Source: Nonomuraea indica (lineage in GTDB: Bacteria; Actinomycetota; Actinomycetes; Streptosporangiales; Streptosporangiaceae). Taken from it: a stretch of 64,000 nucleotides of DNA. Positions 1 to 7,731 of the stretch are shown one piece after another. Position 1 is the first letter of the stretch. Each line of letters opens with the position of its first letter. The stretch spans positions 604,359 through 668,358 of the forward strand of contig NZ_KZ559469.1 in NCBI RefSeq assembly GCF_002850745.1, read 5' to 3'. The notes beneath the pieces were generated by a model that saw nothing but the letters and a program-made list of their open reading frames with translations, did no database searches and had not been told where the DNA came from. The translations under genes and the position numbers were made by a program.

Positions 1-34
1 CTTCGGCCAGGACGGCGTCACCCCGCTGGCTACC

Positions 35-571
35 TTGGGCCGTATGCCGCCAGCCGAGGGATCAGTGCGCCGTCTCGTCGAGGCCGCCCTGGCCGACACC
101 GATCCCGACGGGCCGGTGCGGTGGCAGATGATCTCGCTGCTGCGCGAGCGCGGCGACCTGGAGACCTTCATCGAGGCGAGGCGGCTGTGCGCGGCCGACT
201 CCGTGGAGGAACGCCTGCTGGGCGTCGACATCATGGGCATGCTCGCGGCGTTCGTGGACCGCACGCTGCCCGTCCTGCGCTACCTCGCGGCCAGTGAGCG
301 GGACGCGATGGTGCTCTATTCGGTGCTCATCGCCTTCGGCCACCTCGGCGACCCGCGGGCGCTGCCGTCGGTGATCGACCTGGCCGCGCACGAGGACGCC
401 CGGGTGAGGTACGGGGCGGCGTACGCGCTGCAGCACGTGCTCGGCGCCCCGCCGGACCGGGCGGGACTGGAGGCGCTGCGCAGGCTGGCGGCCGACAGCG
501 ACGCCGACGTGGCCGACTGGGCCGCGCTCGGCCTCGCCCTGTCCACGGGCGGCCATCTGGAGCCGAGCTAG
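35..571 (+). CDS. HEAT-repeat protein (start may lie outside window)
   Basis: Predicted alpha-helical repeat protein of about 178 residues. Three or so helical pairs of HEAT type can be read, for example around AFGHLGDPRALPSVIDLA and RYGAAYALQHVLG, a spacing typical of HEAT/PBS-lyase repeats used for protein-protein contact. No catalytic motif is visible. The frame is open to the left edge of the window, so the protein may be longer; TTG at 35 and ATG at 44 are the first possible starts seen and neither has a convincing ribosome site. It ends tail-to-tail with the NUDIX gene, overlapping it by 4 bases. The partner is unknown. Confidence 0.6.
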   Translation: MGRMPPAEGSVRRLVEAALADTDPDGPVRWQMISLLRERGDLETFIEARRLCAADSVEERLLGVDIMGMLAAFVDRTLPVLRYLAASERDAMVLYSVLIAFGHLGDPRALPSVIDLAAHEDARVRYGAAYALQHVLGAPPDRAGLEALRRLAADSDADVADWAALGLALSTGGHLEPS

Positions 572-1214
572 CCGCGCGCCGCCAGGTCGAGCACGTCGGG
601 CGGCATGTCCTCCTCCCGGCTCGGGTCCCAGGGCAGGTCCAGCCCGCCCTCGCGCAGCACCTGGTCGAGCAGCATCGCCGTGAACCCCCACACCAGCATC
701 CCCCGCACCCGGAACGCGGGCCCGGCGAACCCGGCGGGATGGCGCAGCGTGAACCGGTTGACCGGGTCGACCAGCTCGGAGACGGGCACCCGTTCGACGG
801 AGTCGACCTCGTCGGGTGAGGCCGCGTGCACGGCGGAGGGTTCGTGCCACCAGCCGACGACGGGGGTCACCCGGTTGTCGCTGTGGTGGAGGTAGAGCTC
901 GGGCAGCGCGGACAGCACGGTCACCCCGGCGGGGTCGAGGCCGGTCTCCTCGGCGGCCTCCCGCAGCGCCGCCCCGACCGGGCCGCCGTCGCCGGGGTCC
1001 ACGCCGCCGCCGGGGAAGGCGGGCTGACCGGCGTGCCTGCGCCCGCGCGTGCTGCGCTGGATGAGCAGCACGTCGGGCCCGAGCGGCCCCTCTCCGAACA
1101 GCATCAGCACCGCCGCCTCCCGGCCGCGGCCGGCGGGTGGCGCAGCACCGGGGGGACTGAGATGCGTGCGGCCTGCGCCGCGAGTCTGTCGAGCCAGTCG
1201 GGCACCACGATCAC
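568..1214 (-). CDS. NudL-type NUDIX CoA pyrophosphatase, apparently frameshifted near its 5' end
   Basis: The main frame carries the CoA-pyrophosphatase signature LLIQRSTRGRRHAGQPAF followed by FPGGG and the NUDIX helix LREAAEETGL, so the family role is hydrolysis of CoA or related nucleotides. The expected N-terminus, beginning MIVVPDWLDRLAAQAARI with GTG at 1214, lies in a different frame and joins the main frame only if one base is added. The best site is the 6-base C run on the minus strand (1150-1155): with seven C the join reads VPPGAAPPAGRGREAAVL, which is family-like. In the main frame alone the upstream sequence is Arg-rich and not protein-like. This is either a true frameshift or a sequence error. 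Orthologues precede nth in related actinomycetes. Confidence 0.75.
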
Positions 1215-1252
1215 GCCATCTGCAACGCGCGGGCCCGGCCATGGCTTCCCGG

Positions 1253-1954
1253 TCACGAGAAAGGACCCGATCTCACCAGCTTGGCGGCCTCGGCGGGATC
1301 GGTGGGGCCCGTGCCGTAGGAGGGGCACAGGGCGGCGAGCGGGCAGGCGCCGCAGGCGGGCTTGCGCGCGATGCAGATGCGGCGGCCGTGCCAGATGACC
1401 CGGTGGGAGAAGACCGTCCACTCGCGCTTGGGGATCAGCTCGCCCACGAGGTGCTCGATCTTGACCGGGTCGGTCTCGTCGGTCCAGCCGAAGCGCCGCA
1501 CCAGGCGCTGGAAGTGGGTGTCGACGGTGAGCCCCGGCACGCCGAAGGCGTTGCCGAGCACGACGTTGGCGGTCTTGCGGCCCACGCCGGGCAGGGTGAC
1601 CAGGTCCTTCAGCCTGCCGGGCACCTCGCCGCCGTGCCGTTCGGACACGGCCCGCGCCATGCCGATGATGCTGTTGGTCTTGGCCCGGAAGAACCCGGTC
1701 GAGCGGATGATCTCTTCCATCTCGCGAGGGTCGGCGGCGGCGTAGTCCTCCACGGTGGGATACTTCGCGAACAGGACAGGGGTCACCATGTTGACCCGCT
1801 TGTCCGTGCACTGTGCCGACAGGATGGTCGCGACGAGGAGCTCGAGGGGGGTACCGAAGTCGAGCTCGCAGTGGGCGTCGGGATAGGTTTCCGCCAGGAT
1901 GCGATTCATCCGGCGTGCGCGACGCACGAGGGCGAGCCTTGACTCTTGGGGCAT
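1253..1954 (-). CDS. nth: Endonuclease III (DNA glycosylase/AP lyase)
   Basis: Base-excision repair enzyme removing oxidised pyrimidines and cleaving AP sites. The 233-aa length is normal. The helix-hairpin-helix [13 protein letters not shown] carries the catalytic lysine (GRK), the catalytic aspartate sits in LTVDTHFQR, and the C-terminal [4Fe-4S] ligands follow the C-x6-C-x2-C-x5-C pattern in [17 protein letters not shown]. It is divergent from crp, with start codons about 60 bases apart, so the promoters share that gap. The nth-crp pairing is conserved in M. tuberculosis (Rv3674c/Rv3676) and Streptomyces. Confidence 0.96.
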   Translation of the reverse strand: MPQESRLALVRRARRMNRILAETYPDAHCELDFGTPLELLVATILSAQCTDKRVNMVTPVLFAKYPTVEDYAAADPREMEEIIRSTGFFRAKTNSIIGMARAVSERHGGEVPGRLKDLVTLPGVGRKTANVVLGNAFGVPGLTVDTHFQRLVRRFGWTDETDPVKIEHLVGELIPKREWTVFSHRVIWHGRRICIARKPACGACPLAALCPSYGTGPTDPAEAAKLVRSGPFS

Positions 1955-2016
1955 TCCCCTAGCCTAAGTGCGCCGCCTGAAGTGCGGTGCGTCACAATGG
2001 CAGCAGAGGAGGCAGA

Positions 2017-2697
2017 GTGAACACCGACGATGTCCTGGGCAAGGCCCCCCTGTTCGCCGCGCTCGACCGCGAGAGCGCCGCGGCGCTGCGCACGAGCATC
2101 ACGGAGGTGCAACTGGCCAAGGGACAGACGCTCTTCCACGAGAACGAGACGGGCGACCGGCTCTACGTCGTGCTGGAAGGCAAGATCAAGCTTTCGCGCC
2201 AGTCCCCCGACGGCCGCGAGAACCTGCTCAGCGTCCTCGGCCCGAGCGAGATGTTCGGGGAGCTGTCGCTCTTCGACCCCCGGCCGCGCACGGCCTCGGC
2301 GACCGCGCTGACCGACGTCCGGCTGGCCGGGCTCGGCCACGACGACCTGCGCCCCTGGCTGACCGGCCGCCCCGAGGTGGCGCTGCACCTGCTGCGCGCG
2401 CTCGCCCAGCGGCTGCGCCGCACCAACGACGTGCTGGCCGACCTCGTCTTCACCGACGTTCCCGGCCGGGTCGCCAAGCAGTTGCTCGACCTGGCCGAGC
2501 GGTTCGGCACCAAGACCGAGGACGGCATGCGCGTCCACCACGACCTCACCCAGGAAGAGCTGGCGCAGCTCGTCGGCGCCTCCCGCGAGACGGTCAACAA
2601 GGCCCTGGCCGACTTCGCGCAGCGTGGCTGGCTGCGCATCGAGGCCAAGGCCGTGGTGATCCTCGACATGGACCGGCTCTACAACCGCTCCAGGTAG
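2017..2697 (+). CDS. crp: Crp/Fnr-family transcriptional regulator
   Basis: Cyclic-nucleotide-binding type global regulator, 226 aa from GTG at 2017. This start is preferred because GAGGAGGC lies at 2006-2013. The N-terminal beta-roll contains GDRLYVVLEGKIKLSRQS and GELSLFDPRPRTASATAL, the latter covering the cAMP pocket Glu and Arg-Thr. The C-terminal helix-turn-helix reads LTQEELAQLVGASRETVNKA. The sequence is very close to the Streptomyces Crp (germination, development) and M. tuberculosis Rv3676. It lacks the cysteines of an Fnr iron-sulfur cluster. Its gene ends 9 bases before the end of the convergent metallo-beta-lactamase-fold gene. Confidence 0.94.
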   Translation: MNTDDVLGKAPLFAALDRESAAALRTSITEVQLAKGQTLFHENETGDRLYVVLEGKIKLSRQSPDGRENLLSVLGPSEMFGELSLFDPRPRTASATALTDVRLAGLGHDDLRPWLTGRPEVALHLLRALAQRLRRTNDVLADLVFTDVPGRVAKQLLDLAERFGTKTEDGMRVHHDLTQEELAQLVGASRETVNKALADFAQRGWLRIEAKAVVILDMDRLYNRSR

Positions 2698-2706
2698 CCG
2701 GGCCCG

Positions 2707-3498
2707 CTACGGCTCGGCCAGGTAGTCCAGCTGGGCCCGCACCGACATCTCGGCCGCGGGCCAGAGGGTCTCGTCCACGTCCGCGTACACGATCCGCACG
2801 ATCTCCCGGGGCGTGCGCGCGCCCTGCCGCAGAGCCGCCCTGATCTGGTCGAGCCGCTCGCGCCGGTGGGCGAGGTAGCCGTCGAGCGTGCCGATCGGGT
2901 CGGGCAGCAGCGGCCCGTGGCCCGGCAGCAGCGCCACGGCCGCCAGGCTCTCGGCCATGCTCCGCAACCGGTCGAGGCTGCGCAGGTAGTCGGCCAGGTG
3001 GCCGTCGGGGGCGATCATCGTGGTCCCCCGGCCGAGCACGGTGTCGCCGGTCAGCATGGCGCGGTCGGCCGGCAGCCAGAAGCACAGCGAGTCGAACGAG
3101 TGCCCCGGCGTGGCGTGCACGTGGATCTCGATGCCGTCGACGGTCACCACGTCGCCGTCGTCCAGCCCCTCCTCGCCCAGCCGGTGACGCGGATCGAGCG
3201 CCCGCACGGGCGCGCCGACCAGCTCGGCGAAGCGCCGGGCGCCGCCGCTGTGGTCGTGGTGGCCGTGGGTGAGCAGGATGTGGGTGACGCGCCGGCCTTC
3301 GAGATGGCCGGCCAGCCTGCGCAGGTGACGCTCGTCGTCGGGTCCCGGATCGACGACGACGGCGTCTCGGGTGCCGATGATCCAGGTGTTGGTGCCGTCG
3401 AGGGTCATCGGCGACGGGTTGGGGGCCAGGACGTTCTCGGCGTGCGCGGTGCCCGCGCCGTCGGGCCCGCCCCCGGCCGGGATGCGCAGGCCGCTCAC
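2707..3498 (-). CDS. Metallo-beta-lactamase-fold hydrolase (LACTB2-like)
   Basis: MBL-superfamily hydrolase of 263 aa. The metal site THGHHDHSGG is clear, followed by TPGHS, LTGDTVLGRG and a terminal GHGP histidine. A winged-helix-like C-terminus (RTPREIVRIVYADVDETLW) is typical of the LACTB2 subgroup, known as endoribonuclease-like in animals; the bacterial substrate is unknown. GTG at 3498 is chosen because it overlaps the stop of the upstream NUDIX gene in a GTGA junction, implying translational coupling. It is the counterpart of M. tuberculosis Rv3677c. Confidence 0.85.
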   Translation of the reverse strand: MSGLRIPAGGGPDGAGTAHAENVLAPNPSPMTLDGTNTWIIGTRDAVVVDPGPDDERHLRRLAGHLEGRRVTHILLTHGHHDHSGGARRFAELVGAPVRALDPRHRLGEEGLDDGDVVTVDGIEIHVHATPGHSFDSLCFWLPADRAMLTGDTVLGRGTTMIAPDGHLADYLRSLDRLRSMAESLAAVALLPGHGPLLPDPIGTLDGYLAHRRERLDQIRAALRQGARTPREIVRIVYADVDETLWPAAEMSVRAQLDYLAEP

Positions 3499-4310
3499 GG
3501 GATCACCAGCCGCAGCTCGCCGTCGACCTCCACGACCGCCGGCATCGTCGTGACGATCTCCCGCCGGGCCGCCAGCACGGCGCCGGCGTCGTCGTAGCCG
3601 GCCAGCTCCGACAGCGTCCGGTACGTGGGCGGCATGAGGAAGATCGAGCCCGCCCGGGCCAGCTCCAGCGCCTCGGCGGGCCGGCGCCAGACGACATGGT
3701 CGGCCTCGCCGCCGACGTCGCGGGTGCGCTGCCCCTCGGGCAGCATCGCGACGAAGAACCTCGTGTCGAAGCGCCTCGTCTCGATCTCGGGGGTGATCCA
3801 GTGGGCCCACGGCTTGAGCAGGTCGGACCGGAGCACCAGCCCGCGGCGGGCCAGGAAGTCGGCGAAGGCCAGACTCCGGTCGACGAGCGCGATCCGGTCG
3901 GCCTCCCAGTCGTCTCCGGTGGTGTCGGCGACGACCGAGCCGGTGTCCGGCCCGGCGAGCAGCACGCCGCTCTCCTCGAACGTCTCCCGCACGGCCGCGC
4001 ACACCAGCCCGCGGGCGACCGCCTCGTCGGCGCGGAGGACCCGGCCCCACTCGGCCGGCGACGGGCCGGCCCAGGCCACGGCCTGGTCGGCGTCGCGGGG
4101 GTCCACCGAGCCGCCGGGAAAGACGTAGGCGCCCGCGGCGAAGGCCATGGTGGCCCTGCGCCGCAGCAGGTAGACCTGCGTCCCCCCGGCCGGCCCCGCG
4201 CGGAGGATCACCACCGTGGCGGCGTCACGCGCGGGAACCGGCTGGGCCCTGCCGTCGAGGACCCGCCTCGCGTGCTCCCCGAGCTCGCCGGGGAGCGGAA
4301 GACCAGTCAC
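3495..4310 (-). CDS. NUDIX hydrolase (NUDT19/RP2p-like)
   Basis: A 271-aa NUDIX protein with the box split by a long insertion: FPGGSVDPRDAD is separated from VRETFEESGVLL by about 30 residues, the arrangement of peroxisomal NUDT19-type CoA diphosphatases. Substrate in bacteria is unproven. It starts with ATG at 4310, 28 bases after the stop of ridA, and its stop overlaps the MBL gene start, so the minus-strand genes from the 51-aa protein through the MBL gene probably form one operon. Confidence 0.85.
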   Translation of the reverse strand: MTGLPLPGELGEHARRVLDGRAQPVPARDAATVVILRAGPAGGTQVYLLRRRATMAFAAGAYVFPGGSVDPRDADQAVAWAGPSPAEWGRVLRADEAVARGLVCAAVRETFEESGVLLAGPDTGSVVADTTGDDWEADRIALVDRSLAFADFLARRGLVLRSDLLKPWAHWITPEIETRRFDTRFFVAMLPEGQRTRDVGGEADHVVWRRPAEALELARAGSIFLMPPTYRTLSELAGYDDAGAVLAARREIVTTMPAVVEVDGELRLVIP

Positions 4311-4338
4311 ATGACCTCCGTTTGCGGATCGGAACCGG

Positions 4339-4797
4339 TCAGGACACCTCGACGATGAGCTCCACCTCGACCGGGGCGTCCAGCGGCAGGGCGGCCACGC
4401 CGACCGCGCTGCGCGCGTGCCTGCCCGCCTCGCCGAACACCTCGCCCAGCAGCTCGCTGGCGCCGTTGGCGACCTGCGGATGCCCGGTGAAGTCGGGGGT
4501 GCTGGCGACGAACACGACCGCCTTGACGATCCGGACGATCCGTCCGAGGTCGCCGACCTCCGACTTCAGCGCCGCCAGCGCGTTCAGCGCGCAGATGCGG
4601 GCCATCTCCATGCCCTCGTCGGCGGTCAGCTCCGCGCCCAGCTTGCCGGTGCGCGCCAGCTTGCCCTCCACCATGGGGACCTGGCCGGAGGTGTAGACGA
4701 GGTCGCCGGTGCGCACGGCCGGCACGTAGGCGGCCAGCGGCGGCACCACCTCGGGCAGGGTAAGGCCGAGGTCGGCGAGCTTCTGCTCGGGCGTCAC
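4339..4797 (-). CDS. RidA family protein (Rid/YER057c/UK114)
   Basis: RidA-fold protein of 152 aa; canonical members deaminate reactive enamine/imine intermediates. The fold is seen in LVYTSGQVPMVEGKLARTG and the C-terminal APVEVELIVEVS. The invariant arginine of true RidA (in the RVxVxxFD context) is not obvious here, so enzymatic activity is uncertain; this matches the Rv3678c-type subgroup found in this locus. The start is GTG at 4797, which overlaps the stop of the preceding 51-aa gene (GTGA at 4794-4797). It belongs to the minus-strand operon with the NUDIX and MBL genes. Confidence 0.88.
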   Translation of the reverse strand: MTPEQKLADLGLTLPEVVPPLAAYVPAVRTGDLVYTSGQVPMVEGKLARTGKLGAELTADEGMEMARICALNALAALKSEVGDLGRIVRIVKAVVFVASTPDFTGHPQVANGASELLGEVFGEAGRHARSAVGVAALPLDAPVEVELIVEVS

Positions 4798-4949
4798 TGC
4801 TTCTCCCTCTTGAAGTAGGCGACCAGCTGCTCGGGCGTGGCGCCCTGCAGGATCTGGACCAGCTCCCAGCCGTCGGCGCCGAAGTTGTCGAGGATCATCT
4901 TGGTGTTGTGGATCAGCACGGGCGCCGTGAGGTACTCCCATTTCTTCAT
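4794..4949 (-). CDS. Conserved 51-aa small protein (DUF4177-like, Rv3678A-type)
   Basis: Small gene reading MKKWEYLTAPVLIHNTKMIL and then a second half with DNFGADGWELVQIL and LVAYFKREKQ. The KWEY...DGWELV pattern is that of DUF4177-type small proteins, and M. tuberculosis encodes a similar protein (Rv3678A) in the same place. It is the first gene of the minus-strand operon and overlaps ridA by 4 bases. It has no signal or membrane segment and its function is unknown. Start ATG at 4949 is the only plausible one. Divergent from the ArsA pair across a 77-base gap that must carry both promoters. Confidence 0.88.
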   Translation of the reverse strand: MKKWEYLTAPVLIHNTKMILDNFGADGWELVQILQGATPEQLVAYFKREKQ

Positions 4950-5026
4950 GGGGCTCAGCGTAGTGTGAGCAATGTCAAAGGGCAGGTGTGGGCCTGCCGC
5001 AAATGACCGTTCGGTAGCCTCGAAAC

Positions 5027-6028
5027 GTGGAGTCTCGGGACACCGATTGGGACGGCGTGCGGTTGCACGTCGTCACCGGCAAGGGCGGCACCGGCAAGAC
5101 CACGGTGGCCGCCGCCCTCGCCCTCGCGCTCGCCTCGGGCGGCCGCAAGGTGCTGCTGGTGGAGGTCGAGGGCCGGCAGGGCATCGCCCAGATCTTCGAT
5201 CTGCCGCCGCTGCCGTACGAGGAGCGCAAGATCGCCGTGGCGCCGTCCGGGGGCGACGTCTACGCGCTGGCCGTCGATCCCGAGGAGGCCATGCTCGAGT
5301 ACATGGAGATGTTCTACGGGATGCGCCGTGCCGGCCGGGCGCTGACCAAGATGGGCGTCGTCGACTTCGCCACCACCGTCGCCCCCGGCTTCCGCGACGT
5401 GCTCGTCACGGGCAAGACGACCGAGGCCGTGCGCCGGCGCGACAAGAGCGGCAGGCGGGTCTACGACGCGGTCGTGCTCGACGCCCCGCCGACCGGCCGC
5501 ATCACGCGCTTCCTCAACGTCACCCAGGAGGTGGCGGGCCTGGCCAAGGTCGGGCCGATCAAGCACCATTCCGACCTGGTGAGCGGCGTGGTGAAGTCGC
5601 CCGAGACGGCGGTCCACTTCGTCACGGTGCTGGAGGAGATGCCGGTTCAGGAAACGCTCGACGGCATCGCCGAATTGCACGAGGCGGGCCTGCCGGCCGG
5701 TGGCGTCTTCATCAACATGGTGCGCGAGTCGCAGCTCCCGCGGGCCGCTCTTGACTTGGCTGTCAAGGGCCGTTTCGACGTGGCGGAGCTGGCGCTCGGG
5801 CTCAAGGCGGCCGGGCTGGCCGACGGGGCGGACGCCGCCGCGGTGGCCGAGGCGCTGGCCGAGGAGGTCGTCGAGCACGCCCACCGGGCCGAGGTCGAGC
5901 ACGGCGAGCGCGAGGCGCTGGAGCAGGCCGCGCTGCCGCGCTACGAGCTGCCGCTGCTGGCCGACGGCGTCGACCTGGCCGGCCTGTACGAGCTGGCCGA
6001 GAGCATCCGCACCCAGGGAGCAGCGTGA
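5027..6028 (+). CDS. ArsA-like ATPase, first of a pair
   Basis: Deviant Walker A ATPase of the ArsA/GET3 (SIMIBI) class, 333 aa from GTG at 5027. The P-loop reads GKGGTGKTTVAAA near residue 18 and the switch II region VLDAPPTGRITRFLN near residue 153. It lacks the metalloid-binding cysteines of ArsA, so arsenite transport is unlikely; the M. tuberculosis equivalents Rv3679/Rv3680 are described as an ArsA/GET3-like pair linked to stress tolerance. Its stop overlaps the second ATPase by 4 bases (GTGA), consistent with a heterodimer made in equal amounts. Confidence 0.88.
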   Translation: MESRDTDWDGVRLHVVTGKGGTGKTTVAAALALALASGGRKVLLVEVEGRQGIAQIFDLPPLPYEERKIAVAPSGGDVYALAVDPEEAMLEYMEMFYGMRRAGRALTKMGVVDFATTVAPGFRDVLVTGKTTEAVRRRDKSGRRVYDAVVLDAPPTGRITRFLNVTQEVAGLAKVGPIKHHSDLVSGVVKSPETAVHFVTVLEEMPVQETLDGIAELHEAGLPAGGVFINMVRESQLPRAALDLAVKGRFDVAELALGLKAAGLADGADAAAVAEALAEEVVEHAHRAEVEHGEREALEQAALPRYELPLLADGVDLAGLYELAESIRTQGAA

Positions 6029-7152
6029 AAGAGCCCGCCCGCCTCGACCTCGACGCGATCATCGACGACAAGGGCACCCGCATCATCGTCTGCTGCGGCG
6101 CCGGCGGCGTGGGCAAGACCACGACGGCCGCGGCGCTCGGCCTGCGCGCCGCCGAGCGAGGCAGGTCCACGGTGGTGCTGACGGTGGACCCGGCCAGGCG
6201 CCTGGCGCAGTCGATGGGCCTGACCGAGCTGGACAACACGCCGCGCCTGGTCAGCTCGCACGAGAGCGGCGGCCAGCTCTTCGCCATGATGCTCGACATG
6301 AAGCGCACGTTCGACGAGATCATCGAAGCGCACGCCGACCCCGAGCGGGCCCGGCAGATCCTGTCGAACCCCTTCTACCAGTCCCTGTCGTCCAGCTTCG
6401 CCGGCACGCAGGAGTACATGGCCATGGAGAAGCTCGGCCAGCTCCGCCGTTCCGACGAGTGGGACCTGATCGTGGTGGACACGCCGCCGTCACGCTCGGC
6501 GCTCGACTTCCTCGACGCGCCCGAACGGCTCGGCAGGTTCCTCGACGGCAAGTTCATCCGCCTGCTGACCGCTCCGGCCAAGGCGGGCGGGCGCAGCGCG
6601 TTCCGGCTGCTCAACGCGGGGTTCGGACTGGTGGCGGGCGCGATGACGAAGCTACTCGGCGCGCAGGTGCTCAAGGACCTGCAGACGTTCGTCTCCGCGC
6701 TGGACGCCGTCTTCGGCGGGTTCAGGCAGCGCGCCGAGATGACGTACAAGTTGTTGCAGGCGCCCGGCACCGCGTTCGTCGTCGTGGCCGTGCCCGAACG
6801 TGACGCGATGCGCGAGGCGTCCTACTTCGTCGAACGGCTGGCCGAGGAGCGCATGCCCCTCGCGGGCCTGGTCGTCAACCGGGTGCACGAATCACCCGCG
6901 CCGAGGCTGTCCGCGGCCCGGAGCGCCGCCGCGGCCGAGGACCTGGAGTCGCGGGGCGAGCACGAGCTGACCGCTGCCGTGCTGCGGCTACACACCGGCA
7001 GGATGCAGCTCGCGGCTCGCGAGCACCGGGAACGGGAGCACTTCGTCTCCGCGCACCCGACGGTCCCGGTCGTCCAGGTCCGCGCCATGTCCGAGGACGT
7101 CCACGACCTGACGGGTCTGCGCCGGATCGGAGAACTCCTGGCGAGCGCATGA
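6025..7152 (+). CDS. ArsA-like ATPase, second of a pair
   Basis: 375-aa SIMIBI ATPase with P-loop CCGAGGVGKTTTAAALG near residue 20, switch I TVDPARRLAQ, and switch II VVDTPPSRSALDFLDAPE. It is the Rv3680-type partner of the upstream ATPase and is translationally coupled to it. The DTPPSRSALDFL segment and the C-terminal VVQVRAMSEDVHDL are typical of the actinobacterial subgroup. No Cys triad for arsenite is present. The stop codon lies inside the left arm of the inverted repeat that separates it from the convergent whiB gene. Confidence 0.88.
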   Translation: MKEPARLDLDAIIDDKGTRIIVCCGAGGVGKTTTAAALGLRAAERGRSTVVLTVDPARRLAQSMGLTELDNTPRLVSSHESGGQLFAMMLDMKRTFDEIIEAHADPERARQILSNPFYQSLSSSFAGTQEYMAMEKLGQLRRSDEWDLIVVDTPPSRSALDFLDAPERLGRFLDGKFIRLLTAPAKAGGRSAFRLLNAGFGLVAGAMTKLLGAQVLKDLQTFVSALDAVFGGFRQRAEMTYKLLQAPGTAFVVVAVPERDAMREASYFVERLAEERMPLAGLVVNRVHESPAPRLSAARSAAAAEDLESRGEHELTAAVLRLHTGRMQLAAREHREREHFVSAHPTVPVVQVRAMSEDVHDLTGLRRIGELLASA

Positions 7153-7183
7153 GTACGGCCGGCGGGGTACGCCGGCCGTACTC
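7151..7183. terminator. Bidirectional hairpin terminator
   Basis: Perfect 14-base inverted repeat, GAGTACGGCCGGCG at 7151-7164 and its complement at 7170-7183, with a 5-base loop. It lies between the convergent ArsA-like gene and the whiB gene and probably terminates both. No T-run follows, as is usual in high-GC actinomycetes. Confidence 0.75.
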
Positions 7184-7192
7184 GCGGGCCCG

Positions 7193-7489
7193 TCAGCCCG
7201 CAATCAGCTCATTGGTGCGTTCGTACTCTTCCTTGGCGGACTCGAGCAGGTCGCGCCACGAGTCCACGTCCGGCCGCCGCCTCAGCAGCGCCCGACGCTC
7301 GCGTTCGGTCATACCGCCCCACACCCCGAACTCGATGCGGTTGTCCAGCGCATCGGCGAGGCATTCGGTACGGACCGGGCATCCTCGGCAGATCAGCTTT
7401 GCCCTGTTCTGAGCGGCCCCCTGGACGAACAGTGCGTCCGGGTCCGCACCTCGACAGGCGGCACGGGAGGTCCAATCCGTGATCCACAT
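7193..7489 (-). CDS. WhiB-family iron-sulfur regulator (WhiB4/WblA type)
   Basis: 98-aa WhiB-like protein. Four cysteines for a [4Fe-4S] cluster are seen (AACRG near residue 12, then the C-x2-C-x5-C run CRGCPVRTEC), followed by the FGVWGGMTERERR turn and a basic RRRP segment. The position next to two ArsA-like ATPases and a class A PBP is that of M. tuberculosis whiB4 (Rv3681c) and Streptomyces wblA (SCO3579), the latter a regulator of antibiotic production and development. ATG at 7489 is preceded by a purine-rich GGGGAGTGGGG. It is divergent from the PBP. Confidence 0.93.
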   Translation of the reverse strand: MWITDWTSRAACRGADPDALFVQGAAQNRAKLICRGCPVRTECLADALDNRIEFGVWGGMTERERRALLRRRPDVDSWRDLLESAKEEYERTNELIAG

Positions 7490-7640
7490 TTTTCGACCCC
7501 ACTCCCCTTAGGTGGTCAGTCGTCATTTGGGGCCGACGGGCGCGGGCGCCGAGCCTCCGTATTCAGTTGCCGCAGGGAGAACGTACGCAACGAGACGTTC
7601 GGGCCGACAGACCCCAGAGGACCAATTTCTCGCGCCAGTG

Positions 7641-7701
7641 TTGACCGGGAATGACTAGTCACCCCTACCAGTCAAGGAGAAATGGGGCCCAGTTACCGAT
7701 A
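7641..7701 (+). promoter_or_regulatory. Putative promoter and six-codon leader ORF before the PBP gene
   Basis: TTGACC at 7641-7646 is a fair -35 box, with TACCAG at 7666-7671 as a possible -10 (19-base spacer). Just after it AAGGAGA is followed by ATG at 7682 and a six-codon frame (MGPSYR) that stops before the PBP start. This may be a leader peptide or chance. The promoter position argues against starting the PBP at 7651. Confidence 0.35.
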
Positions 7702-7731
7702 AGACCACTCTTTCGACGTACCCTTGGTGCT

